Assembly: GCF_900113575.1 (NCBI RefSeq)
Contig: NZ_FOPV01000016.1
Span: 29,849-93,848, forward strand
Length of the DNA: 64,000 nt
Reading direction: 5' to 3'
Origin: Nitrosospira sp. Nsp14
Lineage (GTDB): Bacteria > Pseudomonadota > Gammaproteobacteria > Burkholderiales > Nitrosomonadaceae
Part shown: in pieces, positions 9,273 through 22,524 of the stretch
Layout: each line of letters starts with the position of its first letter
Numbering within the stretch: the first letter of the stretch is position 1
Made by a program: the position numbers and the translations under genes
Notes under the pieces: generated by a model
Told to the model about the DNA's origin: nothing
What the model saw: only the letters and a program-made list of their open reading frames with translations
The model's database searches: none

Positions 9273-9821
9273 TCACCCTCTCATGGCATATATGGCAGGC
9301 AGGTTCCGCCACGCGCCATGAATATCCATACCGAACCCAAACGCATAGCGATCCGGCAACCTGACACCGATAAAGTCTGCCCGAGCAGGTTTTGGGCGAC
9401 CGATATCCTTATCGGCAAAAACAGCGCTGTAAAACGCCTTGGCGCCATGACTCATGACTTTTTCGCGGATTGCGGCAAGTGTCACCCCTTCATCGAGTAT
9501 ATCGTCCAGCACCAGCACCACCCTATTCTTCAGCTCTTCTTCATGCGGCGAGACTTTCCAGGTAATTTCCCCGCCCCGAATCTCGTTATTATAGCGGCTG
9601 ACATGGAGATAATCGAAGTTGAGCGGAAACTCAAGCAACGGCAGGAGTTGTCCCGTGAACACTACTGCTCCACCCATCACGCTCAATATGAGCGGGTATT
9701 GGTCCGACAGAGCCGCAGTAATATCTTGGGCCATGCGCTTTACGATGCCCGAAACCACGTCAGCAGGAATTATCTGCTCGGCCGCCGACAAAATATGTTT
9801 TGCTTCTTCGGAAGACAGCAT
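9273..9821 (-). CDS. hpt: Hypoxanthine-guanine phosphoribosyltransferase
   Basis: Purine salvage enzyme transferring ribose-5-phosphate from PRPP to hypoxanthine or guanine. 182 residues. The PRPP loop is VVLVLDDILDEGVTLAAI (two acidic residues then D-E-G-V-T); YPLILSVMGGAVVFTGQLLP provides the early PPi loop, and DFIGVRLPDRYAFGFGMD the purine-binding end. It lies between galU and methylthioinosine phosphorylase, and can recycle the hypoxanthine released by the latter. Confidence 0.9.
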   Translation of the reverse strand: MLSSEEAKHILSAAEQIIPADVVSGIVKRMAQDITAALSDQYPLILSVMGGAVVFTGQLLPLLEFPLNFDYLHVSRYNNEIRGGEITWKVSPHEEELKNRVVLVLDDILDEGVTLAAIREKVMSHGAKAFYSAVFADKDIGRPKPARADFIGVRLPDRYAFGFGMDIHGAWRNLPAIYAMRG

Positions 9822-9832
9822 AAGGATGGGGA

Positions 9833-10729
9833 TTAGCAGGAGCCCTCAGGCAGACAGAGGTTCTGATATCGCGCATCGAGATAATGCGCAAACTCCTTGC
9901 CGACCTCAGGATGTTCGAGCGCCAAAGCTAATGTCGCCTTCAGGTAACCTATCTTGCTCCCGCAGTCGTAACGCGTACCTGCAAACTCGTATGCCAGCGC
10001 CCGCTCCTCCTGCAATAGCGAAGCGATGCCATCTGTGAGTTGAAGCTCACCCCCTGCACCAGGCTGGATTTTTTCGAGGTGCGAAAAAATTTTGGGCGTC
10101 AGTACATAGCGGCCAACTACGCCAAGAGTGGATGGCGCGTCTTCGGGCGCAGGTTTTTCGACTATGCCGATGATGGGATGCAACCGCTTCATTCCCGGCC
10201 CGCATTTAACGATTCCGTAGCTGCCGGTTTCTTCCTGCCCCACATTTTGCACAGCCAAAATCGAACACCCATTTTGTTCATATCTATGGCACAGTTGCCC
10301 AATGATCGGCTCTTCACCAACCAGCAAGTCATCGGCCAGCAGGACTGCGAAAGGAACATTCCCCACCGCCGGACGTGCGCATAGAATGGCGTGGCCTAAA
10401 CCTAATGGAGCGGACTGGCGGATATAAATGCAGGAAATATTTTTAGGTAAAATGTTTCGCAGCATTTCCAGGGTATCGCTTTTACCCTTCGCTTCCAGCT
10501 CGGCTTCCATTTCGAAGGCTTTATCGAAATGATCTTCAATGGCGCGCTTGTGACGTCCGGTTATGAAAATCAGTTCCGTTATGCCGGCAGCAATAGCTTC
10601 CTCAACCGCGTATTGGATCAGTGGCTTATCAACGACCGGCATCATTTCCTTTGGACTTGCCTTGGTAGCGGGCAAGAAACGGGTACCCATACCTGCAACA
10701 GGAAAAACAGCCTTGGTAATCTTGGGCAT
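9833..10729 (-). CDS. galU: UTP-glucose-1-phosphate uridylyltransferase
   Basis: Makes UDP-glucose for envelope polysaccharides and trehalose/glycogen pathways. 298 residues. Starts [20 protein letters not shown], followed by [20 protein letters not shown] (nucleotide-binding signature), [10 protein letters not shown] and [11 protein letters not shown] (catalytic region), and [13 protein letters not shown] near the C-terminus. These are the canonical bacterial GalU motifs. The gap to ligA is 27 bases, consistent with co-transcription. Confidence 0.96.
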   Translation of the reverse strand: MPKITKAVFPVAGMGTRFLPATKASPKEMMPVVDKPLIQYAVEEAIAAGITELIFITGRHKRAIEDHFDKAFEMEAELEAKGKSDTLEMLRNILPKNISCIYIRQSAPLGLGHAILCARPAVGNVPFAVLLADDLLVGEEPIIGQLCHRYEQNGCSILAVQNVGQEETGSYGIVKCGPGMKRLHPIIGIVEKPAPEDAPSTLGVVGRYVLTPKIFSHLEKIQPGAGGELQLTDGIASLLQEERALAYEFAGTRYDCGSKIGYLKATLALALEHPEVGKEFAHYLDARYQNLCLPEGSC

Positions 10730-10756
10730 GAAAAAACCTCGCGAGAATGGAAAAAT

Positions 10757-14094
<3,338 letters not shown>

Positions 14095-14116
14095 ATTGTT
14101 TATCTCAACCATGCTT

Positions 14117-17100
14117 TCAGGTCGCCATGGCCGCGTCGCTCAACCGGACAGCCTCTTCGATCTCCACGGCCACCACTCGCGATACGCCCTTTTCCTGCAT
14201 GGTAACGCCGATCAATTGGTGCGCCATTTCCATCGTAATTTTGTTGTGGCTGATAAAGATAAACTGGGTTTGGCGCGACATTTTGCGCACAAGATTGCAA
14301 AAACGTTCGGTATTGCTGTCGTCGAGAGGGGCATCCACCTCATCCAGCAGACAAAACGGGGCGGGGTTGAGTTGAAACAAAGAGAACACAAACGCCAATG
14401 CTGTTAATGCCTTCTCACCCCCGGAAAGCAGATGAATGGAACTGTTTTTCTTGCCTGGTGGCTGCGCGAAAATTTGTATGCCGGCATCCAGAATTTCCTC
14501 GCCCCTCACGATCAGTTTCGCTTGTCCGCCGCCGAACATGGTGGGAAACATTTCTTCCAGATGGACATTAACCTTGCCTACAGTTTCCAGCAGTCGTTGT
14601 CGCGTTTCTCGGTCTATCTGACGAATTGCACTTTGCAGGGTCTCGGACGCTTCCTGCAAATCCTGCGACTGCGAGTCCAGATAAGTCTTACGTAACCGGC
14701 ACGACTCTAATTCATCAAGCGCCCCTGGATTCACCGCTCCCAAGGCTGCGATTTCCGAAGTCAGCCGGGTAATCTCGGCTTGCAAGGCCGAAGGCTTCGT
14801 TTTTCCGAGTATTTCTATGAGCTCCCGCTCATCAGTCCCGGAATCTTTTAAATGTTCTGCAAACTGATTCTCGGTGATTCGCGCTTCTTGTTCCTTAAGC
14901 CGGACTTGGCCGATAGCTTCCCGCAGCGGCGGTATTTTTTGCTCCGACGTCATGCGTGCCTGCTCAATTTCGCGCAATTCACCCGCAACCTCTTCAAGCG
15001 CATTGCGCGCCATCGCCAAGCGTTGCTCACGCTGATCACGCTGCTCGAGCCTTTCCTGCAGGAGGGAATTCAGTTGAGTCTCGTCAAAAGTTATTTGCTC
15101 GGCCTGCAATTTCTCCAGATGCGCCTTGAGCTCAACAATGTTATCGTCGATAAGCCTGATAGAGCTGACCACCTCCGCGATTTTGTGCTGACAGTTTTTT
15201 TCCTGAAACACCGCTTCCTGCAATTCCCTGCCGGCATTCTGTACAAGCTGCCGCTGTGCGTTCAGAAACTGTTCTGCGATCTGCCTCGCTCTTTTTTCCT
15301 CATGCACCTGGCGTTCTAAAACGGCAAACTCAGCTCGATATGCCGTCAGTTTTTTTTCAGCATCAACCTTGCGGGATACTTCTCCTCGGGCTTGGTGCTC
15401 GATTTCGGCAAGTTCGCTTTCTATTTGCTCGGACCGCTGGTTCGTCCGTTCCGCCAATTGTGCAAGCTTTAACGCCTGCATCTCTGCATTGTGATGCTGT
15501 TGCTGAAACTGCCCGGTCTCGGCGCGCAAGCGTGTTACAGATGTTTCAAGCTCGGCGTACCTTTCTTCTGCCTCCTGCAGCGTGGATATTCCAATTGATC
15601 GCTCCGCCCTAAGGCCATCCATTTCCATCTTGATCTCGCCAATCTCCCGTTGCCGAGCCAGCACGCCATGCAACTGCGAGTCGGGGGCATAATAGGTCAG
15701 GCTGTGGCGGGTAATAATGTTGCCTTCACGCGTTACCAGCATTTCGCCGGGAGAAAGCCCTGCGCGCTGGACAAGACCCACTTGCATGCTTTCCGCGACA
15801 AATATCCCTCTCAACCATTCGGCCAGTACCATTCGAAGTTCTGCCCGATCGTATTTCAGATATTGTTGCAGAGGAGTCAAAAGCGCTTCTCGTTCCGGCA
15901 CCTCCCCGGCTTTTGCGGCTGATTCCCGTTGCTCCGCTTGCGCTCCCAGCCCATTTGACTCGAACAGCGCGCATTTCCCCGGCGGCGGGTCGCCCGCCCA
16001 CTCATCCGATAATTCCAGTCGCTCCAGCTCCGCACTGTTCAGGCGCTCGCGCAGCACTGCTTCAAGCGCGTCTTCCCATCCCTTCTCGATCTGAATACCC
16101 TCCCACAAGCGAGGTAAGGCATCAAGACGATGCTTGCTCAGCCATGCGCTCAATCTCTCGCTGCCTTCGAGACGATGCTGTAAGCGCTGGAGAGCCGTAA
16201 GCCGAGCTTCAGCCTTGATAATCTGCTGCTCCAAAGCCTGGACCTCGCGACCTAGCTGATATTTCTCCTCGCTTGCACCTTCCAGCAAATTCTCGGTCTG
16301 AGCCAACGTCTCCCGTTTCTGTAAAAGGACCGCGGCGGCATCCTCGGCGCGCTGGTGCAGGCACGATAATTCGTCAGCGCCAGGCTGTGACAAGGCGTCG
16401 CGCTCGGTAACAAGCCGCAGGCGACGCGATTCGAGCTGGCCGAGGTTTTTTCCCGCATGGTCGCGATGACTTTCTTCCAGGCGCCCGGCCTGCTCAACCA
16501 GCAGCAGCCTGCGCTGCGTTTCAGTTAACTTTTCCTGGCACGTGCGAAAGGTCGCGTCAGTCTCCGGTAATTTTTCATTCTCCACCGCAGCCTTTTTCTT
16601 ACCCGCCTCCCGAGCCAGCATCGCCTGGTCAAGCTCCTCGCGCCAGCGCCTTAAACTGTCGGCGGCATCTTCCGCTTGCCTTACCTTGTGCTCAAGCTGG
16701 TCCCCTATTATTGCTATTTGCTGCCCGATACGCTGGCGATTTTCACGCAGGTGCCGGATCTGCTGTTCTATATGCGCCACGTCCGCGTTGACCGCATAAA
16801 GCTCGCCTTGCGCCTCATGCACGCTGTCAGTGGTGGCATAATGCGAAGTGCGTTTTTCCTCCAGGCATTTTTCGATGCCGCGCAACGCGGCAGTTTCCGC
16901 TTCCAAGGCCGTTTGCAGTGACCGGTACTCCTTTTCGGCTAGCGTACGCCGCACCGCCGCTTCCTGCTTGCGGGCGCACCACAATAGATTTTGTGCCTTG
17001 CGCAACTCATTGGTCAGATCCTGAAAACGGGCGGCAACCCCCGCCTGTTGCTCCAGACGGACCAACTGCTTTCCCAGTTCGTGGCAAATATCGGTTAAAC

Positions 17101-17677
17101 GCAGAAGGTTTTCCCGGGTATCGGCAAGACGCAACTCGGTCTCGCGGCGGCGCTCCCGGTATTTGGAAATCCCGGCGGCTTCTTCCAGATATACACGCAG
17201 TTCCTCCGGTTTCGCCTCGATAATGCGTGAAATCATTCCCTGCTCGATGATGGCGTAGCCGCGTCCGCCGATGCCCGTGCCAAGAAAGATATCTGCTACG
17301 TCCCGGCGGCGCACATGAATGTTGTTGATGTGGTAAGTCGACTCGCCATCCCGTCGCAAGACCCGTTTAATGCAAATTTCCGCATAGCTCGACCACTGCC
17401 CCGCGGCTTTGCCATACCTGTTGTCGAAAATCAACTCCACGCTCGCGCGCCCGATCGGTTTCCGATTCACAGAGCCGTTGAAAATCACATCTTGCATGGA
17501 CTCGCCGCGCAATGCGGATGCCCTCGACTCTCCCAGAACCCAGCGCACCGCGTCGATAACGTTGGACTTACCGCAACCGTTTGGTCCTACGACGCCGACG
17601 AGATCGCCCGGAACCGGGATGTCAGTGGGATCGACAAACGACTTGAAACCGGCGAGTTTGATATGGGAGAGACGCAA
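14117..17677 (-). CDS. smc: Chromosome segregation protein SMC
   Basis: Condensin ATPase, 1186 residues. N-terminal head: Walker A VVGPNGCGKSNVIDA; RxxxR and GRASVELIFDN follow. Two long coiled-coil arms surround a hinge (roughly residues 500-680). C-terminal head: ABC signature LLSGGEKALTALAFVF and Walker B PFCLLDEVDAPLDDSN. It works with ScpA and ScpB, which are both encoded at 62.3-63.7 kb. It heads a minus-strand run continuing into zipA and ligA. Confidence 0.98.
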   Translation of the reverse strand: MRLSHIKLAGFKSFVDPTDIPVPGDLVGVVGPNGCGKSNVIDAVRWVLGESRASALRGESMQDVIFNGSVNRKPIGRASVELIFDNRYGKAAGQWSSYAEICIKRVLRRDGESTYHINNIHVRRRDVADIFLGTGIGGRGYAIIEQGMISRIIEAKPEELRVYLEEAAGISKYRERRRETELRLADTRENLLRLTDICHELGKQLVRLEQQAGVAARFQDLTNELRKAQNLLWCARKQEAAVRRTLAEKEYRSLQTALEAETAALRGIEKCLEEKRTSHYATTDSVHEAQGELYAVNADVAHIEQQIRHLRENRQRIGQQIAIIGDQLEHKVRQAEDAADSLRRWREELDQAMLAREAGKKKAAVENEKLPETDATFRTCQEKLTETQRRLLLVEQAGRLEESHRDHAGKNLGQLESRRLRLVTERDALSQPGADELSCLHQRAEDAAAVLLQKRETLAQTENLLEGASEEKYQLGREVQALEQQIIKAEARLTALQRLQHRLEGSERLSAWLSKHRLDALPRLWEGIQIEKGWEDALEAVLRERLNSAELERLELSDEWAGDPPPGKCALFESNGLGAQAEQRESAAKAGEVPEREALLTPLQQYLKYDRAELRMVLAEWLRGIFVAESMQVGLVQRAGLSPGEMLVTREGNIITRHSLTYYAPDSQLHGVLARQREIGEIKMEMDGLRAERSIGISTLQEAEERYAELETSVTRLRAETGQFQQQHHNAEMQALKLAQLAERTNQRSEQIESELAEIEHQARGEVSRKVDAEKKLTAYRAEFAVLERQVHEEKRARQIAEQFLNAQRQLVQNAGRELQEAVFQEKNCQHKIAEVVSSIRLIDDNIVELKAHLEKLQAEQITFDETQLNSLLQERLEQRDQREQRLAMARNALEEVAGELREIEQARMTSEQKIPPLREAIGQVRLKEQEARITENQFAEHLKDSGTDERELIEILGKTKPSALQAEITRLTSEIAALGAVNPGALDELESCRLRKTYLDSQSQDLQEASETLQSAIRQIDRETRQRLLETVGKVNVHLEEMFPTMFGGGQAKLIVRGEEILDAGIQIFAQPPGKKNSSIHLLSGGEKALTALAFVFSLFQLNPAPFCLLDEVDAPLDDSNTERFCNLVRKMSRQTQFIFISHNKITMEMAHQLIGVTMQEKGVSRVVAVEIEEAVRLSDAAMAT

Positions 17678-17812
17678 TTTGTCGTTTGCAAACAGTTATA
17701 ATGTGCAACCCGGAAAAACGACCTCTTTAGTCACTTAGTCATTTCTGAAGGGACGTGCCGATGGACGTACCTGCGGGCAGACCATTCTAACCGATTTGAC
17801 CGAGATAAGAGA

Positions 17813-18232
17813 ATGCCAAGTAGCCCTACAAAAACCCTGGAAATGTTTCCAAACCCGACGCCCAAGCGGGATTACCAGATACACATGGAAATTCCCGAGT
17901 TTACCTGCCTATGCCCCAAGACGGGACAACCGGATTTTGCCACCCTGATTCTTGATTACATTCCCGACAAGAAATGCGTCGAGCTCAAGAGTCTCAAGCT
18001 CTACATTTGGTCATATCGCAATGAAGGAGCATTTCACGAGGCGGTGACCAACCGTATCGTCGACGACCTCGTTGCCGTTTTGAAACCCCGATACCTGCGC
18101 CTTGCGGCAAAGTTTAATGTGCGTGGGGGCATTTTCACCAATGTCGTGGTGGACCACCGAAAGGCGGGATGGGAACCACTGCCGGCGGTTGATCTGGCGA
18201 AGTTCGAGCACGCGTCGCCTACACGAGGATGA
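17813..18232 (+). CDS. queF: NADPH-dependent 7-cyano-7-deazaguanine reductase (QueF, type I)
   Basis: Reduces preQ0 to preQ1 in queuosine tRNA modification. 139 residues, the short type I form. [14 protein letters not shown] contains the catalytic Cys (residue 34) and Asp (41) known from B. subtilis QueF. The QueF motif [20 protein letters not shown] (residues 57-76) binds NADPH. No preQ1 riboswitch was recognised in the 135 bases upstream. It is divergent from smc. Confidence 0.96.
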   Translation: MPSSPTKTLEMFPNPTPKRDYQIHMEIPEFTCLCPKTGQPDFATLILDYIPDKKCVELKSLKLYIWSYRNEGAFHEAVTNRIVDDLVAVLKPRYLRLAAKFNVRGGIFTNVVVDHRKAGWEPLPAVDLAKFEHASPTRG

Positions 18233-18450
18233 GAGCAGGTTTTTATTAAGGGATCGGTCCTGAGCCATATCCCGTCCTTCCCAATTCTCATGGCACGTCA
18301 GGAAAAGTGATATCTTAACCTGTACCTGATCCGTGCCCTAGATGCGCAACCTCACAGCATTTTGCGCTGTTCGGTTCAGCTTTTTGAACGAACTGGTTAT
18401 CCTAACGCATCTGTCGGGTAACCTCGACATTAAGAAAAATTAGAATAGAC

Positions 18451-19914
18451 ATGTCGATTCCCCTACGCAGCACCCGCACGTCAATTAGCGCCCTGTTCCT
18501 CAGCTTGGCACTCATGTCGGGGGATATCGCCTTTTCGGCTGAACCCACCGAACCAGGACGCGCATCGCTACCGTATAACAGCGTGGAACTGCCCGAAACC
18601 AATCCCGTCGTCGAAAGCGATTTCGGCACGACCGATTCGGACATGGATAATAGCAACATGGACGCGCACACCCGACCGGCGGATCTATGGGAACGAATAC
18701 GTCATGGTTTCGCCATGGCTGAACTGGACAGCACTGAGGTACGACACAACGAGGATTTCTACGCAAACCGCCCGCAATATCTGAAGCGCATTATTGAGCG
18801 GAGCAGGCGCTATCTCTTTCATATTGTCGAGGAAGTGGAGCGACGCGGCATGCCCGCCGAAATCGCGCTGCTGCCGATGATCGAGAGCGCCTTTAATCCG
18901 ACAGCATATTCCAATCGCCGTGCGGCCGGAATATGGCAGTTGATCCCAGTGACTGGAACGACTTACGGATTGAAACAGAACTGGTGGTACGATGAACGCA
19001 GAGACATCATCGGCGCTACCCGTGCTGCGCTCGACTATTTACAAAATCTCTATGGCATGTTCGGCGATTGGGAATTGGCACTGGCCTCATACAACTGGGG
19101 CGAGGGTGCGGTGGGCCGCGCGCTGGTGAAGAACCGCAACAAGGGACTCCCAACCGATTTCCGTAACATGAAGCTTCCGCCTGAAACCCGGAACTATATT
19201 CCCAGGCTGATCGCGATAAAAAATATCATCTCGAACCCGGCAGCATTCGGTATCGAGCTTGAATCCCTGCCCAATCAGCCCTACTTCGAGCAGGTTTCAG
19301 CAAAACGTCCTATAGATGTACGGCTGGCGGCATGGTTGGCGGACATCTCGGTTGATGAGTTCAAGGCGCTGAATCCGGCGCATAATCGACCCGTCATCAA
19401 CACTGACGGATTAGATGCCCTGTTGATCCCAGTAGATAAAGTTGAAATATTTGCCGAGAATCTGCGAAATCACGATCGGCCGTTCGTGTCCTGGCAAGTC
19501 TATCAGGCAAGAGACGGCGATAACGCCGCAGAGATCTCGAAACGGTATGGAATCAGCTTGCGAAAGCTGAGGGAAGTGAATGATCTGGGCAGAAGCGGCG
19601 AGATGATACCCGGTCAGACATTGCTGGTCCCTGGTAATGGAAGCGCCGGGACCGCCGATATTTCGACGATGGCGAGTAAACCTGCGACGCCAAGATTACT
19701 CGAGCGCCACTTTATACATCTGGTGCGTGGGGATGACAGTTTGCATGAAATCGCTAGGCGCTATGGTGTCACTGTAGAGCAGATCAAGGCATGGAATGGA
19801 AATCCGAAACACCTCGTCATAGGCAAAAAACTCATCCTCCACCTTCCTGCCTCCACCGGAACAACTCCATCTGCGCCAGCAAATCGCAGCACTTCCCAAA
19901 AGAAACGAGCGTAG
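18451..19914 (+). CDS. mltD: Membrane-bound lytic murein transglycosylase D-like, two LysM domains
   Basis: Cleaves peptidoglycan glycan strands, leaving 1,6-anhydro ends. 487 residues: signal sequence (about 1-30, no lipobox seen, unlike E. coli MltD); a goose-type SLT domain (about 110-240) with catalytic Glu145 in LLPMIESAFNP, then AAGIWQLIP and ASYNWGEGAV; two LysM repeats (about 349-393 and 422-465) for peptidoglycan binding; and a Ser/Thr/Lys-rich tail. It appears monocistronic. Confidence 0.93.
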   Translation: MSIPLRSTRTSISALFLSLALMSGDIAFSAEPTEPGRASLPYNSVELPETNPVVESDFGTTDSDMDNSNMDAHTRPADLWERIRHGFAMAELDSTEVRHNEDFYANRPQYLKRIIERSRRYLFHIVEEVERRGMPAEIALLPMIESAFNPTAYSNRRAAGIWQLIPVTGTTYGLKQNWWYDERRDIIGATRAALDYLQNLYGMFGDWELALASYNWGEGAVGRALVKNRNKGLPTDFRNMKLPPETRNYIPRLIAIKNIISNPAAFGIELESLPNQPYFEQVSAKRPIDVRLAAWLADISVDEFKALNPAHNRPVINTDGLDALLIPVDKVEIFAENLRNHDRPFVSWQVYQARDGDNAAEISKRYGISLRKLREVNDLGRSGEMIPGQTLLVPGNGSAGTADISTMASKPATPRLLERHFIHLVRGDDSLHEIARRYGVTVEQIKAWNGNPKHLVIGKKLILHLPASTGTTPSAPANRSTSQKKRA

Positions 19915-19970
19915 CGAGCGGCCTGCCTGCCTGCCTGCTAACTATCAAATCCCGGATCCAGCGAGAGTCC

Positions 19971-20258
19971 CTAATTATCCGGTAATTCCGGAAAGCTTGC
20001 CAAACCCCGCTTCCGATAACGCACGACACACATTCCGACGAGTCCAAATGCTACCAGGGCCAATATGGCTGGTTCCGGAACGGTACCAACTTCGGTTGGA
20101 GGGATGGGGCCGTCGTTTTCCCCGCTTGGGCCGTCGCCACCGCTACTTGGACCCGTACCGCCATCTCCATCCCCCCCTTCGGGCCCAGCGCCAGGGCTGC
20201 CACTATTACCGGAGCCACCCCCGCCGGGACCGCCACCCCCACCGGGACTGCCGCCACC
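19971..20258 (-). other. Out-of-frame PEP-CTERM tail of the 20051-20995 gene
   Basis: In the -1 frame relative to the upstream gene, this stretch reads a glycine/proline-rich linker, then VPEPAILALVAFGLVGMCVV and the basic YRKRG, then a short tail and TAG at 19971-19973. That is a complete PEP-CTERM signal: PEP motif, transmembrane helix and Arg cluster. It has no start codon of its own and continues the glycine repeat of the upstream gene. Confidence 0.7.
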
Positions 20259-20995
20259 CCCCCCGGGTTATTGCCGCGATTGGGGTTTGTACCGTCAACG
20301 ACAACACCGCCAATACCTCCGCCCGTCACGATCCCACCTCTGCCGAATCGGGTACCGGGCCCATTAAACCCAGTGCTGACGAAACCTGTATCCGCGCACA
20401 GGCTTTCGTGCCAACCGTGTTTGTTTGACTGCTCATTGTGCCATTGCACGCAAGCGTCGCGCGGGCCTCGTCGTACTCCAGCCGGTGCTTGTGCTGTAGC
20501 CGACCCAGTATCGTGGATTCTCTCAGAATGTTCTTCGGAAGGCTCCCACACGGCTGTTACGATACCCAACAACGCGAGGAAGTCGATGACCTCATTCTCG
20601 TCGTTGTCTAAAAGGGCGATTTGATCTGCGTCGCCAGCATCGTTCGGCAAAAAACCAAATGCGGGAAATCTCGTCAGATTTCCGTCGGGCCATGGCAAGC
20701 CAGAGGCCGAAGGGAACTCAAAAAGCAGAGCGAAGCCGTGTTGCGAATTCCCCAACGACAGAACCTTCTCATCGCCGGGTGGCCTTCCTAAATACGAACT
20801 GACGAGCAAAAGCGCGATCATCTCATCGGTTTTCGAGGCAACTCCAGAGATGGAGCTAATTCCCCTGTCATCGCCGCTCTCATCCTGGGCAAGCGTTATA
20901 TCGTTGTAAGCCAGTGGAATCGCGTAAGCGCCCATGGAGATTAGCATTAATAAAAAAACGGCTCCGGACTTTAACAAGAATGGGGACATCTTCAT
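20051..20995 (-). CDS. Secreted hypothetical protein, frameshifted before its PEP-CTERM anchor
   Basis: 314 residues as read. A signal peptide (about 1-25, ending AYA) is followed by a domain of unknown function (residues about 26-200, with DNDENEVIDFLALLG and CVQWHNEQ) and a glycine-rich linker. After a run of eight G (20257-20264, C on the plus strand) the frame enters low-complexity Val/Ala sequence and ends PYWPW. One extra G (or two fewer) would place the linker in a GGGGGSPGGGGG frame leading to a genuine PEP-CTERM tail (see 19971-20258). The natural product is therefore probably an exosortase substrate. The shift may be a sequencing error, a real mutation or phase variation. Confidence 0.65.
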   Translation of the reverse strand: MKMSPFLLKSGAVFLLMLISMGAYAIPLAYNDITLAQDESGDDRGISSISGVASKTDEMIALLLVSSYLGRPPGDEKVLSLGNSQHGFALLFEFPSASGLPWPDGNLTRFPAFGFLPNDAGDADQIALLDNDENEVIDFLALLGIVTAVWEPSEEHSERIHDTGSATAQAPAGVRRGPRDACVQWHNEQSNKHGWHESLCADTGFVSTGFNGPGTRFGRGGIVTGGGIGGVVVDGTNPNRGNNPGGVAAVPVGVAVPAGVAPVIVAALALGPKGGMEMAVRVQVAVATAQAGKTTAPSLQPKLVPFRNQPYWPW

Positions 20996-21597
20996 GATGT
21001 GCTGGGCCTTGCGTATACCAATCCCAAGTGAACCAACGCTCGAGCTAGGTTCAGCCGTATTAACAGATTATTGCGCCTTCGCAGGTGAACGTTTCGACCA
21101 TCCCTGGTGCTACCTGACGCATCACGTCCATGTACCCATCGTAGCAACTTTAGCAACCGGGACAATTGGACCTTGGTACATCCCCGGCCAATGGACGAGG
21201 GGACGCAAGGTGGGACTCACTGTTGAAGCTTGAGTATTTTTCGCATCGTCAACTGCAACAGCGATGCCCACCGAATCCTTGCAAACAGGATCCGTTGAGT
21301 GAGAGTCGCAACGTGAAGCTATGAGGGGGGTTATCTAATAGATGGGAGAAGAACACTTCGGACCAAAGTCCGCACGAAAGCGAAAGCAGTAACAAGGATA
21401 ACGCCGAATTCAGCTTTGGATCTAAGGGAAATATACTGCCTATGCTTCAATCCGTAGATCCTTGCTCATCCGCAAACTTTGATAGGTCCTTGCTAGGCCC
21501 CTTCGGTGCCCCCTCGCAGCAGGTGGCATCAAGGAGCACTGAGCACTATCGTTGATCCTCCGCCGACAAGTACGAGCCGTGCTTGAGGTCTTATGGT
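20996..21597. other. Intergenic region without recognised features
   Basis: About 600 bases between the divergent 5' end of the frameshifted PEP-CTERM gene and the 3' end of the pirin gene. Only short, low-quality open frames occur on either strand. No tRNA, clear terminator or mobile-element end was recognised. Confidence 0.5.
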
Positions 21598-22503
21598 CTA
21601 TGCCCCGGTGCCTCGTGGTTGTCCCATTCGGCCGCTTTCAAAATCCAGGATTGCCTGTTTGATCTCTTCCGCCGTATTCATGACAAACGGACCGCTGCCG
21701 CTGATCGGCTCGTCAATTGGCTCGCCAGCAAGCAGCAGTATGGATGCTTCACTTGCGCTTTCTATATTGATGTGGTCGCCAGCGCGCTCAAACAAACCAA
21801 CCTCTGCAGTATCAACCGTTTCTCCGCTGCTTACGCTTACTGAGCCCTTGCGCACTACCAATATCGCGGTGTAACCCTCGGGGATCGGCAGGGATAATTT
21901 GGTAGGCGTTGTGAATTGAATATCCCATAAATTGATGGGTGTAGACGTCTGCGCCGGTCCTCGAACCCCAAGACATTCTCCCGCAATGACCCGCACATGC
22001 CCGCTCGCGGCGGGAAGAGCCACGGTGGGAATTTGATGGTCAGTAATGAGTTGATAGCGCGGCGGCAACATTTTGGCCTTCGCAGGCAAGTTAACCCACA
22101 GCTGCATCATCTCGAGGACGCCGCCCTTTCGCGCGAAATCGTGACCGTGAAATTCTTCATGAATAATACCGGAGGCTGCGGTCATCCATTGCACATCTCC
22201 CGGACCAATTTTTCCGCCCCCACCAGAACTGTCACGATGTTCCACTTCGCCGCTGTAAACGATAGTTACCGTTTCAAAGCCGCGATGGGGATGGGGACCC
22301 ACGCCCAGGGATTTCTGTGTCGGGGGAGATTCGGTTGGGCCAGCATAGTCAAGAAGCAGAAATGGGCTGATGGTCGGCCCCAAGCCTGGATAGGCGAAAA
22401 GCGTCCGCACAGGAAAGCCGTCCCCTACCCAGTGCTGATCTGCACCATGCAAAACACGCGCCAGCGTCTTGGACGCTCCTCCAGTCCGCAGATTCGGTAA
22501 CAT
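21598..22503 (-). CDS. Pirin family protein
   Basis: Bicupin metal-binding protein of about 301 residues. The N-terminal cupin has the metal ligands HPHRGFETVT (His71, His73) and IIHEEFHG (His115, Glu117); the pirin C-terminal cupin follows (about 180-280). Some bacterial pirins are quercetin 2,3-dioxygenases, but the physiological role here is unknown. The ATG at 22503 has GGGAG six bases upstream; an upstream in-frame GTG directly follows the stop of the SMR gene. The two genes are almost certainly one transcript. Confidence 0.9.
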   Translation of the reverse strand: MLPNLRTGGASKTLARVLHGADQHWVGDGFPVRTLFAYPGLGPTISPFLLLDYAGPTESPPTQKSLGVGPHPHRGFETVTIVYSGEVEHRDSSGGGGKIGPGDVQWMTAASGIIHEEFHGHDFARKGGVLEMMQLWVNLPAKAKMLPPRYQLITDHQIPTVALPAASGHVRVIAGECLGVRGPAQTSTPINLWDIQFTTPTKLSLPIPEGYTAILVVRKGSVSVSSGETVDTAEVGLFERAGDHINIESASEASILLLAGEPIDEPISGSGPFVMNTAEEIKQAILDFESGRMGQPRGTGA

Positions 22504-22524
22504 GATGTTCTCCCATATTTGCAC

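Noticed and set aside
17678..17812. preQ1 riboswitch before queF
   Set aside because: No preQ1 aptamer core motif found in the short upstream region.
19921..19940. GCCT tandem repeat after the mltD-type gene
   Set aside because: Only about four units in a non-coding gap, with no neighbouring start codon or promoter.
20065..20367. Plus-strand proline-rich open frame
   Set aside because: It is the antisense of the glycine-rich linker of the minus-strand PEP-CTERM gene.
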